The notes beneath the pieces were generated by a model, which had not been told where the DNA came from, searched no databases, and worked only from the letters and a program-made list of their open reading frames with translations. This document shows, in pieces, positions 16,740 to 24,368 of a stretch of 64,000 bases of DNA. Position 1 is the first letter of the stretch. Each line of letters starts with the position of its first letter. The stretch comes from Paenibacillus sp. FSL R7-0204 (GTDB taxonomy: Bacteria > Bacillota > Bacilli > Paenibacillales > Paenibacillaceae), in assembly GCF_038002225.1 (NCBI RefSeq), contig NZ_JBBOCA010000001.1:3720001-3784000 (forward strand). Reading direction: 5' to 3'. Position numbers and translations under genes: made by a program.

Positions 16740-18943
16740 GTGATAACCCGTTCTACCGGCTGGCCCCGTTCATCAAGGAATTCATCTACAAGAACCGCTG
16801 GGATACGCTGCGCGAGGCGCAGGTCGATGCCTGCCGTGTACTATTTGACACGCCGCATCATCTGCTGATCGCTTCGGGGACGGCCTCAGGCAAGACCGAA
16901 GCGGCCTTCTTCCCGGCGCTAACGGAGCTGCACCAGCGTCCGTCTGCATCTGTAGGCATTCTGTATATCGCGCCGCTGAAGGCGCTGATTAACGACCAGT
17001 TCACGCGGCTGAACGATCTGCTGCGTGAAGGGAACATTCCGGTCTGGCACTGGCATGGCGATGTGCCGCAGGCGGACAAAACCAAGCTGATGCAGAACCC
17101 TTCGGGAGTGCTGCAGATTACCCCTGAATCGCTGGAGGGTCTGCTGATGAACCGCCCGAATGCGATTCCGGCCCTGTTCCATGATCTGCGCTTCATCGTC
17201 ATCGATGAAGTTCATGCCTTCATGGGCGCGGACCGCGGCATTCAGGTGCTGAGCCAGCTGGCGCGGATCTCGCGGATGGCGGGCTGTCATCCGCGGCGGG
17301 TCGGCCTGTCTGCGACGCTGAGTGACTACGCCTCCGTCACGGAGTGGCTGGCGGCGGGCACGCGCGAGAGCGTGGAGGTCAGTGCGCCGCAGGGCGGGCG
17401 CAAGCTGCGGCTGAGTGTGGAGCATTTCTCGTTCCCCGATGCGCGGAATGAGGAGGAGGCCGAGCACCTGGAGCGGGCGCGACAGGCGTATTACGGGTTC
17501 ATCTACGATCACACGCATGTCAAGAAAGCGTTGATCTTCACGAACAGCCGCACCGATGCCGAAGAGGCCATCCTGGAGATGCGGCGCATTGCCGCCAAGC
17601 GCGGCGAGCGGGATGTCTTCCATGTGCATCATGGAAGCATCTCCGCTATGCTGCGCGAGGAGACCGAAGCCACGCTCCGTGAGGGCGCGGGGCCGGCTGT
17701 GGCTGCAGCGACGCTGACGCTGGAGCTGGGGATTGATCTGGGCGAGCTGGAGCGGGTACTCCAGCTCGGCGCGCCTTATAGCTGCGCGAGCTTCGTGCAG
17801 CGGCTGGGCCGCTCGGGCAGGCGCGGGGACGCCGCCTCCGAGATGATCTTCGTCACGCCCGAGGAGGAGGACGAGGAGGCGCAGCTCCCGGCGCGCATGC
17901 CGTGGACGCTGTTGCGGGCCATTGCTGTAATCGAGCTGTACGTGCGCGAGAAATGGGTAGAGCCGCTGGTCGTGCGCCAGCTGCCGGTCGGTCTCCTGTA
18001 TCATCAGACGATGAGCATTCTGAAGAGCATGGGCGAAGCAGAGCCGGAGGACCTGAAAGAGGCTGTGCTGAGCCTGCCGTCCTTTCGCAGCATCGATCCC
18101 GCTGATTATGATGACTTCATGGAGTACATGCTGGGCATGGGCCATATCGAGCAGATGGAGGAGGGCAGCCTGCTGATCGGGATGGCGGGTGAGAAGATCG
18201 TCAACAATTTCCGCTTCTATGCGGTATTCAAAGACGATGAAGAGCATGTTGTCTATAACGGGACGGAGGAGATCGGGTCCATTACCACCGTACCGCCTCC
18301 GGGCTACTGCTTCACACTGGCAGGCAAGCTGTGGAAGGTCGAGGAGGTGGACAACCGCCATAAGGCCGTCTATGTCAAAGGCTCACGCGGCAAAGTGGAC
18401 ACCTTATGGCTCGGTGCAGGCGGAGATGTCCATACCCGGATTATGACGAAGATCCGCGAAGTATTAGGATCTACCGCCCTGTACCCTTACCTTGCGCCAA
18501 GCGCGGCCGCCAGACTGGAACGGGCCCGGAGGCTCGCCAAGGAGAGCGGACTGCTGACACGTTCGGTTCTGCCAGCCGGGGGAGACTCCATGTTCATCCT
18601 TCCGTGGGCTGGCAGCCGCCAGTTCCGTACGCTGGAGCGCCTGCTCAAGAACAATCTGAAGGAACCTCTTGGCTTGCGTTCGGTCGTGCCGATGGAACCG
18701 TATTATATGGTAGTCGCCGGTAAAGTGGATGCAGAGAAGCTGGAGGATGAGATCATCGCCGAGACCGCTGCGGCTTCGGATGCACTTACGCTGCTGAAGC
18801 CGGATGAAGCCCCTTTCCTCGGCAAATATGATGAGTTCATCCCGCATGACCTGCTGCGCAAAGCCTTTTCGCTCGACGGCCTCGATGTGCCGGGTCTAGT
18901 CCATGTCATCAAACAGTGGCGGCAACCGCCAGAACAGGCATAG
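16736..18943 (+). CDS. Lhr-like superfamily 2 DEAD/DEAH-box helicase (BrxHI type)
   Basis: 735 residues. Motif I is GTASGKTE (residues 48-55), motif Ia IAPLKALIND, motif II DEVH (Asp157-His160), motif III SATL, motif IV region IFTNSRTDAEE, and motif VI QRLGRSGRRG. After the two RecA domains come a winged-helix-like region and a C-terminal beta-rich part (LAGKLWKVEEVDNRHKAVYV), as in Lhr family 3'-5' DNA translocases. No zinc-binding DUF1998 cluster is visible. It is the third gene of the TerB/BrxD cassette, sharing ATGA with the ATPase. It probably unwinds or remodels nucleic acid for that system. Confidence 0.88.
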   Translation: MSDNPFYRLAPFIKEFIYKNRWDTLREAQVDACRVLFDTPHHLLIASGTASGKTEAAFFPALTELHQRPSASVGILYIAPLKALINDQFTRLNDLLREGNIPVWHWHGDVPQADKTKLMQNPSGVLQITPESLEGLLMNRPNAIPALFHDLRFIVIDEVHAFMGADRGIQVLSQLARISRMAGCHPRRVGLSATLSDYASVTEWLAAGTRESVEVSAPQGGRKLRLSVEHFSFPDARNEEEAEHLERARQAYYGFIYDHTHVKKALIFTNSRTDAEEAILEMRRIAAKRGERDVFHVHHGSISAMLREETEATLREGAGPAVAAATLTLELGIDLGELERVLQLGAPYSCASFVQRLGRSGRRGDAASEMIFVTPEEEDEEAQLPARMPWTLLRAIAVIELYVREKWVEPLVVRQLPVGLLYHQTMSILKSMGEAEPEDLKEAVLSLPSFRSIDPADYDDFMEYMLGMGHIEQMEEGSLLIGMAGEKIVNNFRFYAVFKDDEEHVVYNGTEEIGSITTVPPPGYCFTLAGKLWKVEEVDNRHKAVYVKGSRGKVDTLWLGAGGDVHTRIMTKIREVLGSTALYPYLAPSAAARLERARRLAKESGLLTRSVLPAGGDSMFILPWAGSRQFRTLERLLKNNLKEPLGLRSVVPMEPYYMVVAGKVDAEKLEDEIIAETAAASDALTLLKPDEAPFLGKYDEFIPHDLLRKAFSLDGLDVPGLVHVIKQWRQPPEQA

Positions 18944-18950
18944 TATAATG

Positions 18951-18983
18951 GCCTTCTTTACATAAACGGGAAGAGGGCTTTTT
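18951..18983 (+). terminator. Terminator of the TerB/BrxD/Lhr cassette
   Basis: GCCTTCTT (18951-18958) pairs with AAGAGGGC (18971-18978, one G-U pair), followed by TTTTT. It begins seven bases after the helicase stop, so the cassette ends here. Confidence 0.75.
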
Positions 18984-19115
18984 CCTGTGCAAAATTTATG
19001 TAAGATCGTGGAACCACATCGTTACTCTGACGTATAGACGTTTAACCTTTAAATTATAAGAATTTACTTGTTCAAATTATTCCATCATGACGCATATAGG
19101 CGGAGGTGAACCGGA

Positions 19116-19364
19116 CTGGAGCATTTCTATGACTTGATTCAATTGGCATTCTCCATCGCTCTGATTTATTCGTTAGTGTCGATTCCCTTTACCTACTTTT
19201 CTATACAGGAGATCCACTGGGGTCATGAACTGGCTGCACCCGGTTTAACTTGGTCGGTATCAGTCAGACTGACGCAGCCGAGCAGCATTCAGCGCTGGAT
19301 CGCACGAACCGCCAGGCGAAGAGAAGCACCTGATGAGGATGACAATCGACCTTCCCCACATTGA
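19116..19364 (+). CDS. MifM-like membrane leader peptide upstream of yidC (putative)
   Basis: 82 residues if translation begins at CTG 19116, the only in-frame start after the TGA at 19107-19109 that is well placed behind the strong site GGAGGTGA (19102-19109); TTG 19134 is the alternative, but lies 24 bases beyond it. Residues 7-30 are one hydrophobic segment (DLIQLAFSIALIYSLVSI), then a polar middle and a basic tail QRWIARTARRR followed by acidic DEDD (residues 73-76) and ten more residues or stop. Bacillus MifM, which monitors membrane insertion and controls yidC2, has the same order: N-terminal membrane segment, a WI-containing basic stretch, acidic DEED about 13 residues later, and an ORF ending just before yidC2. 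I compare with MifM from memory. No codon-usage or homology test was possible, so the CTG start is tentative. Confidence 0.55.
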   Translation: MEHFYDLIQLAFSIALIYSLVSIPFTYFSIQEIHWGHELAAPGLTWSVSVRLTQPSSIQRWIARTARRREAPDEDDNRPSPH

Positions 19365-19388
19365 GATCCATACATTCAATTAGGGAGG
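19350..19388 (+). promoter_or_regulatory. Hairpin sequestering the yidC ribosome binding site
   Basis: CCTTCC (19350-19355), inside the last codons of the leader ORF, can pair with GGGAGG (19383-19388), the ribosome binding site of yidC, with one T-G pair. An inner stem ATTGA (19360-19364) with TCAAT (19376-19380) extends it. A ribosome stalled at the acidic tail codons (near 19332-19343) would cover the left arm and free the site. This is the logic known for mifM-yidC2; here it is a prediction from sequence. Confidence 0.55.
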
Positions 19389-19394
19389 ACAACA

Positions 19395-20210
19395 ATGAAC
19401 AAGATGAACCTGTATCCAAAATGGGCCAAGCCCATTCTCGTCCTAGCAATGGGACTTATTACGGCCATAGTGCTTAGCGGCTGCTCAGCAGCATCCCAGG
19501 CCAGCCCGATTCTTGCGGATTCACCGGGGTTATTCAACCACTTCTTTATTTATCCGTTCTCATATTTAATCCAATTCTTTGGGGATGCATTTCAAGGAAA
19601 CTACGGCTTATCGATTGTGCTCATGACGCTCATCATCAGGCTTGCGATCCTGCCGCTGATGATGAACCAGACGAAGAAGCAAATGGTCATGAAAGCCAAG
19701 ATGGCCGTCCTCCAGCCGGAGTTAACGGAACTGAAGGAGCGGTATAAGAACGATGTCAGTGCGGATGCTGCAAAACAGCAGCAGGCCGAACTAATGCAGC
19801 TCTACCAGAAGCATCAGTTCAACCCGTTAAGTATGGGATGCTTGCCGATGCTGCTCCAATGGCCGATCACCCTGGCATTTTATTACGCCATCCGCCGTAC
19901 CCCGGAGATTGCCGCACACGATTTCCTGTGGTTCAACCTGGGGACCGCAGATATGATTCTGCCGCTTATTGCCGCTGCGGTTTATTACCTGCAGTTCCGC
20001 GTATCGCAATCCGCAGCTGTACAGAATCAGCAAAGCCCGGGTAACCCAATGGCTTGGATGGGATGGTTGTCGCCGGTTATGATGGGACTCTTCTCATTTC
20101 AGGTGCCCGCAGCTTTGCCGCTCTATTGGGTGGTTGGCGGGATATTCATTATCGTGCAGACAGTCATTCTGAATAAAATGTACGCGAAGCCGGACTTAGC
20201 AGGTAGTTGA
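19395..20210 (+). CDS. yidC: YidC/Oxa1-family membrane protein insertase
   Basis: 271 residues. A lipoprotein-type signal peptide ends LSGC (Cys30), as in Gram-positive SpoIIIJ/YidC2 proteins. The 60-kDa inner-membrane-protein domain spans residues 55-260, with five hydrophobic segments and a basic cytoplasmic loop (QTKKQMVMKAKMAVLQPEL). The conserved membrane Arg expected in the groove may be in LIIRLAILPL. It inserts membrane proteins alone or with SecYEG. Ribosome binding site GGGAGG at 19383-19388. It stands after the putative leader ORF, which suggests it is the regulated second copy (YidC2 type) rather than the constitutive one next to rnpA. Confidence 0.92.
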   Translation: MNKMNLYPKWAKPILVLAMGLITAIVLSGCSAASQASPILADSPGLFNHFFIYPFSYLIQFFGDAFQGNYGLSIVLMTLIIRLAILPLMMNQTKKQMVMKAKMAVLQPELTELKERYKNDVSADAAKQQQAELMQLYQKHQFNPLSMGCLPMLLQWPITLAFYYAIRRTPEIAAHDFLWFNLGTADMILPLIAAAVYYLQFRVSQSAAVQNQQSPGNPMAWMGWLSPVMMGLFSFQVPAALPLYWVVGGIFIIVQTVILNKMYAKPDLAGS

Positions 20211-20217
20211 ATCTGGA

Positions 20218-20248
20218 AGCAGCCGATCTAGTGTGATCGGCTGCTTTT
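20218..20248 (+). terminator. Terminator after yidC
   Basis: Perfect 11-bp stem AGCAGCCGATC (20218-20228) with GATCGGCTGCT (20235-20245), six-base loop, followed by a short T run. It starts seven bases after the stop. Confidence 0.88.
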
Positions 20249-20285
20249 ACTGAAGATGCACTTCAGAAATTAGCAAAAAGCAAAC

Positions 20286-20400
20286 AGAAGCGGAGGGGGA
20301 ATTTGGAACTGTAGGAGCGAATGCGTCCGCCTTTGTCACCGGATTTCTACCATGAACAGTGGGTTAAATCAAGAAATCTGGTGACAACAGCGGCCGGAAG
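20286..20400 (+). repeat. Interspersed repeat, family B, copy 1
   Basis: The core at 20286-20332 (AATTTGGAACTGTAGGAGCG is its central part) matches about 41 of 47 bases of the reverse complement of 40029-40075. After a variable segment both copies continue with GGATTTCTACC (20341-20351). Inverted stretches (ACCGGATTTCT at 20339-20349 against AGAAATCTGGTG at 20374-20385) suggest a foldable RNA or DNA. No ORF. Confidence 0.75.
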
Positions 20401-20489
20401 TCCAAATGTTCACCGCAGTGACGACCAAGCTTCGAGTTTAATTCCTTAGTGTTTTTTTATAAAAATATAAATAAACGAGGTGACTCCAA

Positions 20490-20930
20490 GTGAATTCACT
20501 TATAACTGTAAGGCTCGCATCCGTAACAGATGCTGAAGCGCTATCACGACTCAATCAAGAATTCAACGGCGGCCTACCAAGACCCCCGGCCCACATTATT
20601 GAACATCTACATACTAACCGTAATGAATGTATTGCCGTAGCCGAGTTGAACGGTATCATCGTGGGTTTTGGCTGCGCCCAAAGCCTGTATTCCTTTTGCT
20701 ATGAGGAGCCTTATGGAGAAATTACAGAACTCTATGTACAAGATGCCGACCGGAGAAAGGGAGCTGCCAGGGCTATCATTACTTGTCTGGAAGACGAGCT
20801 TAGAGCGCGCGGAGTGAAACAGGTCAAGGTATTGACGGGTAGAAGGAACGCTGCTGCCATTCGGACCTACGAAGATTGCCGCTATGTGAAAGACGATGAA
20901 CAGTTATTAGAGAAAGAGCTGGCGGATTAA
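20490..20930 (+). CDS. GNAT-family N-acetyltransferase
   Basis: 146 residues from GTG 20490, with CGAGGTGAC eight bases upstream. Motif A is ELYVQDADRRKGAARAIITC (near residues 80-99; the usual RGKGxG is RRKGAA) and the C-terminal part has RRNAAAIRTYEDCRY. The fold resembles aminoglycoside 3-N / RimI-like acetyltransferases, but the substrate is not evident. It is a single gene between the family B repeat and ABC cluster 2. Confidence 0.82.
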   Translation: MNSLITVRLASVTDAEALSRLNQEFNGGLPRPPAHIIEHLHTNRNECIAVAELNGIIVGFGCAQSLYSFCYEEPYGEITELYVQDADRRKGAARAIITCLEDELRARGVKQVKVLTGRRNAAAIRTYEDCRYVKDDEQLLEKELAD

Positions 20931-20982
20931 GCCCGCCTAAGCATACCTAGAAAAAACAAACCTCATTTCTGCAGTTCCCACC

Positions 20983-21011
20983 TTGTTGGAAGCGCTCCCC
21001 GTGATGATAAT
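20983..21011 (+). promoter_or_regulatory. Promoter with embedded cre site, sugar ABC cluster 2
   Basis: TTGTTG (20983-20988) and GATAAT (21006-21011) are 17 bases apart. The cre-like sequence TTGGAAGCGCTCCCC (20986-21000) fits the CcpA consensus at 14 of 15 positions and covers the -35 to -10 spacer. Catabolite repression of this operon is expected. Confidence 0.65.
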
Positions 21012-21042
21012 TAGCTTATCACGACAGAGGGGGCTTTAATGA

Positions 21043-22419
21043 ATGGTCAACAGAAAAATGAAGCAAACCGCCACCGTCGCGTTCGCCGCGCTAATGGCAG
21101 TAAGCCTTGCCGCATGCGGGAACTCGAACAACAACGCCAATTCCAAGGCGAAGGACACCGCCGCACCGAACGCCGCCACAGGCAGCGGCAATGCCGCAGC
21201 TACAGATGCACCGAAGGACAAAGAGGTAACGCTTACCTTCCAGAACATCTACCCCGATCCCGCAACGCCCAATTACAAAATGATCCGTGAGCTGACCGAC
21301 GCGTACATGAAAGAGCATCCCAATGTGAAAATTGAACTGGACACGCTGAACACGGACCAGCAGAAGGTGAAGCTGAAGACACAGGCTGCCTCCAAAGAAG
21401 TGCCGGACATCACCATCGTGAACCCGGCAGCCCAAATGAAACCATTCGTCGATGCAGGATTGTTCGCTCCGCTGAACGACATGCTCGATCAGAATGGCCT
21501 GAAGGACACGTACCAGAAGGGCCTCCTCGACTACTACAGCTTCGACAATAATGTGTATGCCATCCCCGACGGGAACAACATTGAAGTCGTCTACTACAAT
21601 AAAGACCTGTTCGCCCAGGCTGGCATCGCTGCCCCTCCGACTACTTTCGAGGAGATGCTGAAGGATGTGAAGATCCTGAAGGATAAGGGCATCACACCAC
21701 TGGCCATCGGCGAAAAGGATTCCTGGACCGGCTCGTTCCTGTTCATGAACATTCTGCTGCGCACTAACGGTGGCCCCGGCTTCCTGCAAGATGTGCTGGA
21801 CGGCAAAAAGACCTTTGAAGATCCTGCGTTCGTCGAAGCAGTTGACGCCTTCCAGGCTCTGGTTCAAGCGGGTGCTTTCCCTGACGGTGCCACCTCTATT
21901 GATGCCAATGCGGGCGGGAATATTTTCAAAACAGGCAAAGCCGCCATGTGGTCTATCGGTTCTTGGGAGACTGGCGCGATTGACGCTTCCCCGGTAGCCG
22001 GTAAAGTAGGGGCCTTCCAGTTCCCGACTGTGAACGGCAAAGGCGATCCCAACGAATTCATGCTCGCCCCCGGCAGCGCCTTCGCCATATCCGCGAACAG
22101 CGAGCATCTGCAGGAGACCAAGGACTTCCTCAACTTCTTCGGCACCCAGTATCCCAAGAAACAATTTGAGCTGAAGAACGCTGTAGGGATCGGTCAAAAG
22201 GTAGACGGCGACCTCAAGGCTGCCGGGTATTCCGATCTGGCGGTGAACATTGCCGGACTGTTCAACCAAGTGAAGGGCGGCGACCTGGCGTTCGACAACA
22301 CCATGAACCCTGCAACCGCACAGGTCCACCTCAGCAGCATTCAGAACCTGTTCGTCCAGAAGATGGATTCCAAGGCGGTAGCCAAAGAGCATCAGGCTGC
22401 TTTTGAAGCCAACAAATAA
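21043..22419 (+). CDS. Sugar ABC transporter substrate-binding lipoprotein (cluster 2)
   Basis: 458 residues from ATG 21043, with AGAGGGGG about ten bases upstream. The signal peptide ends VSLAAC with the lipid-anchored Cys at residue 25, followed by an Asn/Ala-rich linker. The mature protein shows the family-1 carbohydrate-binding pattern (LTFQNIYPDPATPNYKMIRE; EVVYYNKDLFAQAGI; a C-terminal AMWSIGSWETG). Same role and gene order as the cluster 1 binding protein but only distantly similar, so a different sugar is likely. A hairpin after the gene would let it be made in excess over the permeases. Confidence 0.9.
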   Translation: MVNRKMKQTATVAFAALMAVSLAACGNSNNNANSKAKDTAAPNAATGSGNAAATDAPKDKEVTLTFQNIYPDPATPNYKMIRELTDAYMKEHPNVKIELDTLNTDQQKVKLKTQAASKEVPDITIVNPAAQMKPFVDAGLFAPLNDMLDQNGLKDTYQKGLLDYYSFDNNVYAIPDGNNIEVVYYNKDLFAQAGIAAPPTTFEEMLKDVKILKDKGITPLAIGEKDSWTGSFLFMNILLRTNGGPGFLQDVLDGKKTFEDPAFVEAVDAFQALVQAGAFPDGATSIDANAGGNIFKTGKAAMWSIGSWETGAIDASPVAGKVGAFQFPTVNGKGDPNEFMLAPGSAFAISANSEHLQETKDFLNFFGTQYPKKQFELKNAVGIGQKVDGDLKAAGYSDLAVNIAGLFNQVKGGDLAFDNTMNPATAQVHLSSIQNLFVQKMDSKAVAKEHQAAFEANK

Positions 22420-22463
22420 TAAATAAACATCGCGGCACTCAGTAACCGCACAGTAGTACTACT

Positions 22464-22505
22464 CGATGCGAAGCAAGCTGATTCAGGCTACTTCGCATCG
22501 GTTTT
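22464..22505 (+). terminator. Attenuator-like hairpin between binding protein and permeases (cluster 2)
   Basis: CGATGCGAAG (22464-22473) pairs perfectly with CTTCGCATCG (22491-22500), followed by GTTTTA. Such a partial terminator commonly reduces permease expression relative to the binding protein. The read-through role is inference. Confidence 0.7.
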
Positions 22506-22543
22506 ATCATGCAAAGAATCTGTCTGATTAGGAGGCGGGAAAG

Positions 22544-23434
22544 ATGAAAGTCCTTAAGGTGCCGGCATACACAATCGCCGTCTTCATTCTGCCATGTCTG
22601 CTGCTCTATGTGTGCCTGGTATTCGTTCCCATACTGGTCTCATTATACACGGGCTTATTGAAGTGGGACGGTCTAACGACCTCTCAGTTCGTCGGCTTCG
22701 GCAACTTCAAGAATATGTTCTGGCATGACCCGGTGTTCTGGCCCTCTGTAAGGAGAACGCTGCTGTATGCTGTGGCTTCCATGCTGGAAATCCCGCTCTG
22801 TCTGGGGATGGCGATCCTGCTTAACCGCTATCTGCGCAGAGCCAACACGCTGGTGTCGATCTACTTCACGCCGGTCATCTTATCAGTCGTTATTATTGGA
22901 CAACTCTGGAAGACCATCTATAACCCTACTTCGATGGGGGGCATGCTGAATGGTGTGCTGGTGTCCCTGGGGCTGGAGAGCTGGACGCATAACTGGCTGA
23001 CCGAGCCTAATATCGCCATGTATTCTCTGTATCTGGTGTCCCTGTGGCAGTATTTCGGCTACCATCTGCTGATTCAATATACCGGGGTGCAGAACATTCC
23101 CGACGAGCTGTACGAAGCGGCCCGAATTGACGGAGCGGACGGCTTCAAGGCGGATCGTTATATTACGCTTCCACTGATCATTCCGATTTTCAAAATCTCG
23201 ATTATCCTGGCGTTTATCGGGTCCCTGCAAGCCTTCGACCTGGTCATGGTTATGACTGGCGGTGGTCCGGCGCATGCAACAGATGTAATCTCCACCCATA
23301 TGTATAACAGCTCATTCTTGTCCTTCAAGTATGGCTACGGCAGCGCGATTGCGACGTTCCTTGTGGTGGTCTGTCTGATTTTTACAGGTATCATTAATAT
23401 GATCTTCAACCGGCTTGAGCGCAAATTCGAATAG
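22544..23434 (+). CDS. Sugar ABC transporter permease, MalF/LplB-like (cluster 2)
   Basis: 296 residues, six membrane segments. The EAA loop is LYEAARIDGADGFKADRYIT (near residues 189-208). A strong site (AGGAGGCGGG) precedes the ATG. It pairs with the next permease, 18 bases downstream, to form a carbohydrate importer channel that needs an ATPase encoded elsewhere. Confidence 0.9.
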   Translation: MKVLKVPAYTIAVFILPCLLLYVCLVFVPILVSLYTGLLKWDGLTTSQFVGFGNFKNMFWHDPVFWPSVRRTLLYAVASMLEIPLCLGMAILLNRYLRRANTLVSIYFTPVILSVVIIGQLWKTIYNPTSMGGMLNGVLVSLGLESWTHNWLTEPNIAMYSLYLVSLWQYFGYHLLIQYTGVQNIPDELYEAARIDGADGFKADRYITLPLIIPIFKISIILAFIGSLQAFDLVMVMTGGGPAHATDVISTHMYNSSFLSFKYGYGSAIATFLVVVCLIFTGIINMIFNRLERKFE

Positions 23435-23452
23435 GAAAGGAGTGCGCGGACC

Positions 23453-24277
23453 ATGCGTATGCTTAAAAAAGGAATCGTGTATCTTCTTTTTGCCATTCCT
23501 GTCATTACCCAGCTCTACCCGCTGGTGTGGCTGCTGTTATACTCCCTGAAGACGAATGAGGAGATTCTGGACGGGAGCTTCTTTTCTTTTCCGCGAAAAT
23601 TCCAGTGGCATAACTACTTCGAGGCTTACACCTCGGGCAGCTATCTGAAGTACTTGTCGAACAGCGTGTTCGTTACCGGCCTTACGATGATTTGTGTCAT
23701 TCTGCTGGCTTCGATGGCAGCCTATGCAATCTCCCGGTTCCGGTGGAAATACGGCAATGTCGTGATGACCATTTTCCTGATGGGGATGATGATTCCGATG
23801 CAGGCCACGCTGCTGCCGCTGATGATTATTTTCAAAAACATGCATATCCTCAACACCCACTGGTCGCTGATTCTGCCGTATATCGCGTTCTCAACTCCCA
23901 TCGCCGTGTTCATATTGAGCGGCTTCATGAGAGCTATTCCACATGAGATCGAAGAATCGGCGTTCATCGACGGGGCGAGCGTATACCGGATTTTCCGCAG
24001 CATTATCCTGCCGGTGTCGATTCCGCCTGTCATGACCGTATGTATCTTAACCTTCATCAACATCTGGAACGAGTACATCCTGGCCGCCACGTTCATCTCG
24101 TCAGAGAAGCTCAAAACCCTTCCATTCGGGGTCTACACCTTCGTGAGCCAATATTCGGTCAATTATGGAAATATCGGGGCCTTCCTGGTGATGGGCGCGC
24201 TGCCGGTGATTCTGATCTACTTCTTCCTGTCTAATCAGATTACCAAAGGGATGGTGGCAGGAGCGGTTAAGGGATAA
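23453..24277 (+). CDS. Sugar ABC transporter permease, MalG-like (cluster 2)
   Basis: 274 residues with six predicted membrane helices. The EAA loop is EIEESAFIDGASVYRIFRSI (near residues 165-184). The site GGAAAGGAG precedes the ATG. It is the second permease of a CUT1-type importer, immediately downstream of its partner. Confidence 0.9.
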   Translation: MRMLKKGIVYLLFAIPVITQLYPLVWLLLYSLKTNEEILDGSFFSFPRKFQWHNYFEAYTSGSYLKYLSNSVFVTGLTMICVILLASMAAYAISRFRWKYGNVVMTIFLMGMMIPMQATLLPLMIIFKNMHILNTHWSLILPYIAFSTPIAVFILSGFMRAIPHEIEESAFIDGASVYRIFRSIILPVSIPPVMTVCILTFINIWNEYILAATFISSEKLKTLPFGVYTFVSQYSVNYGNIGAFLVMGALPVILIYFFLSNQITKGMVAGAVKG

Positions 24278-24368
24278 GGTACATTGTGCCGAATTCCCTC
24301 ATTGCATAAAAATGGAATAGTTTTATAATAAGAAACGGCAGAACTGGGTGCGTAAAGGGGAGAGTCTT

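Noticed and set aside
16919..18361. 480-codon ORF antisense to the helicase
   Set aside because: A shadow of a GC-rich gene. The helicase motifs are all on the plus strand.
21091..22392. 433-codon ORF antisense to the cluster 2 binding protein
   Set aside because: Low-complexity shadow reading; the plus strand has a lipobox and a ribosome binding site.
22464..22505. Riboswitch between the binding protein and permease genes
   Set aside because: Only a single hairpin with a T run is visible, with no conserved aptamer core; an attenuator is a simpler reading.
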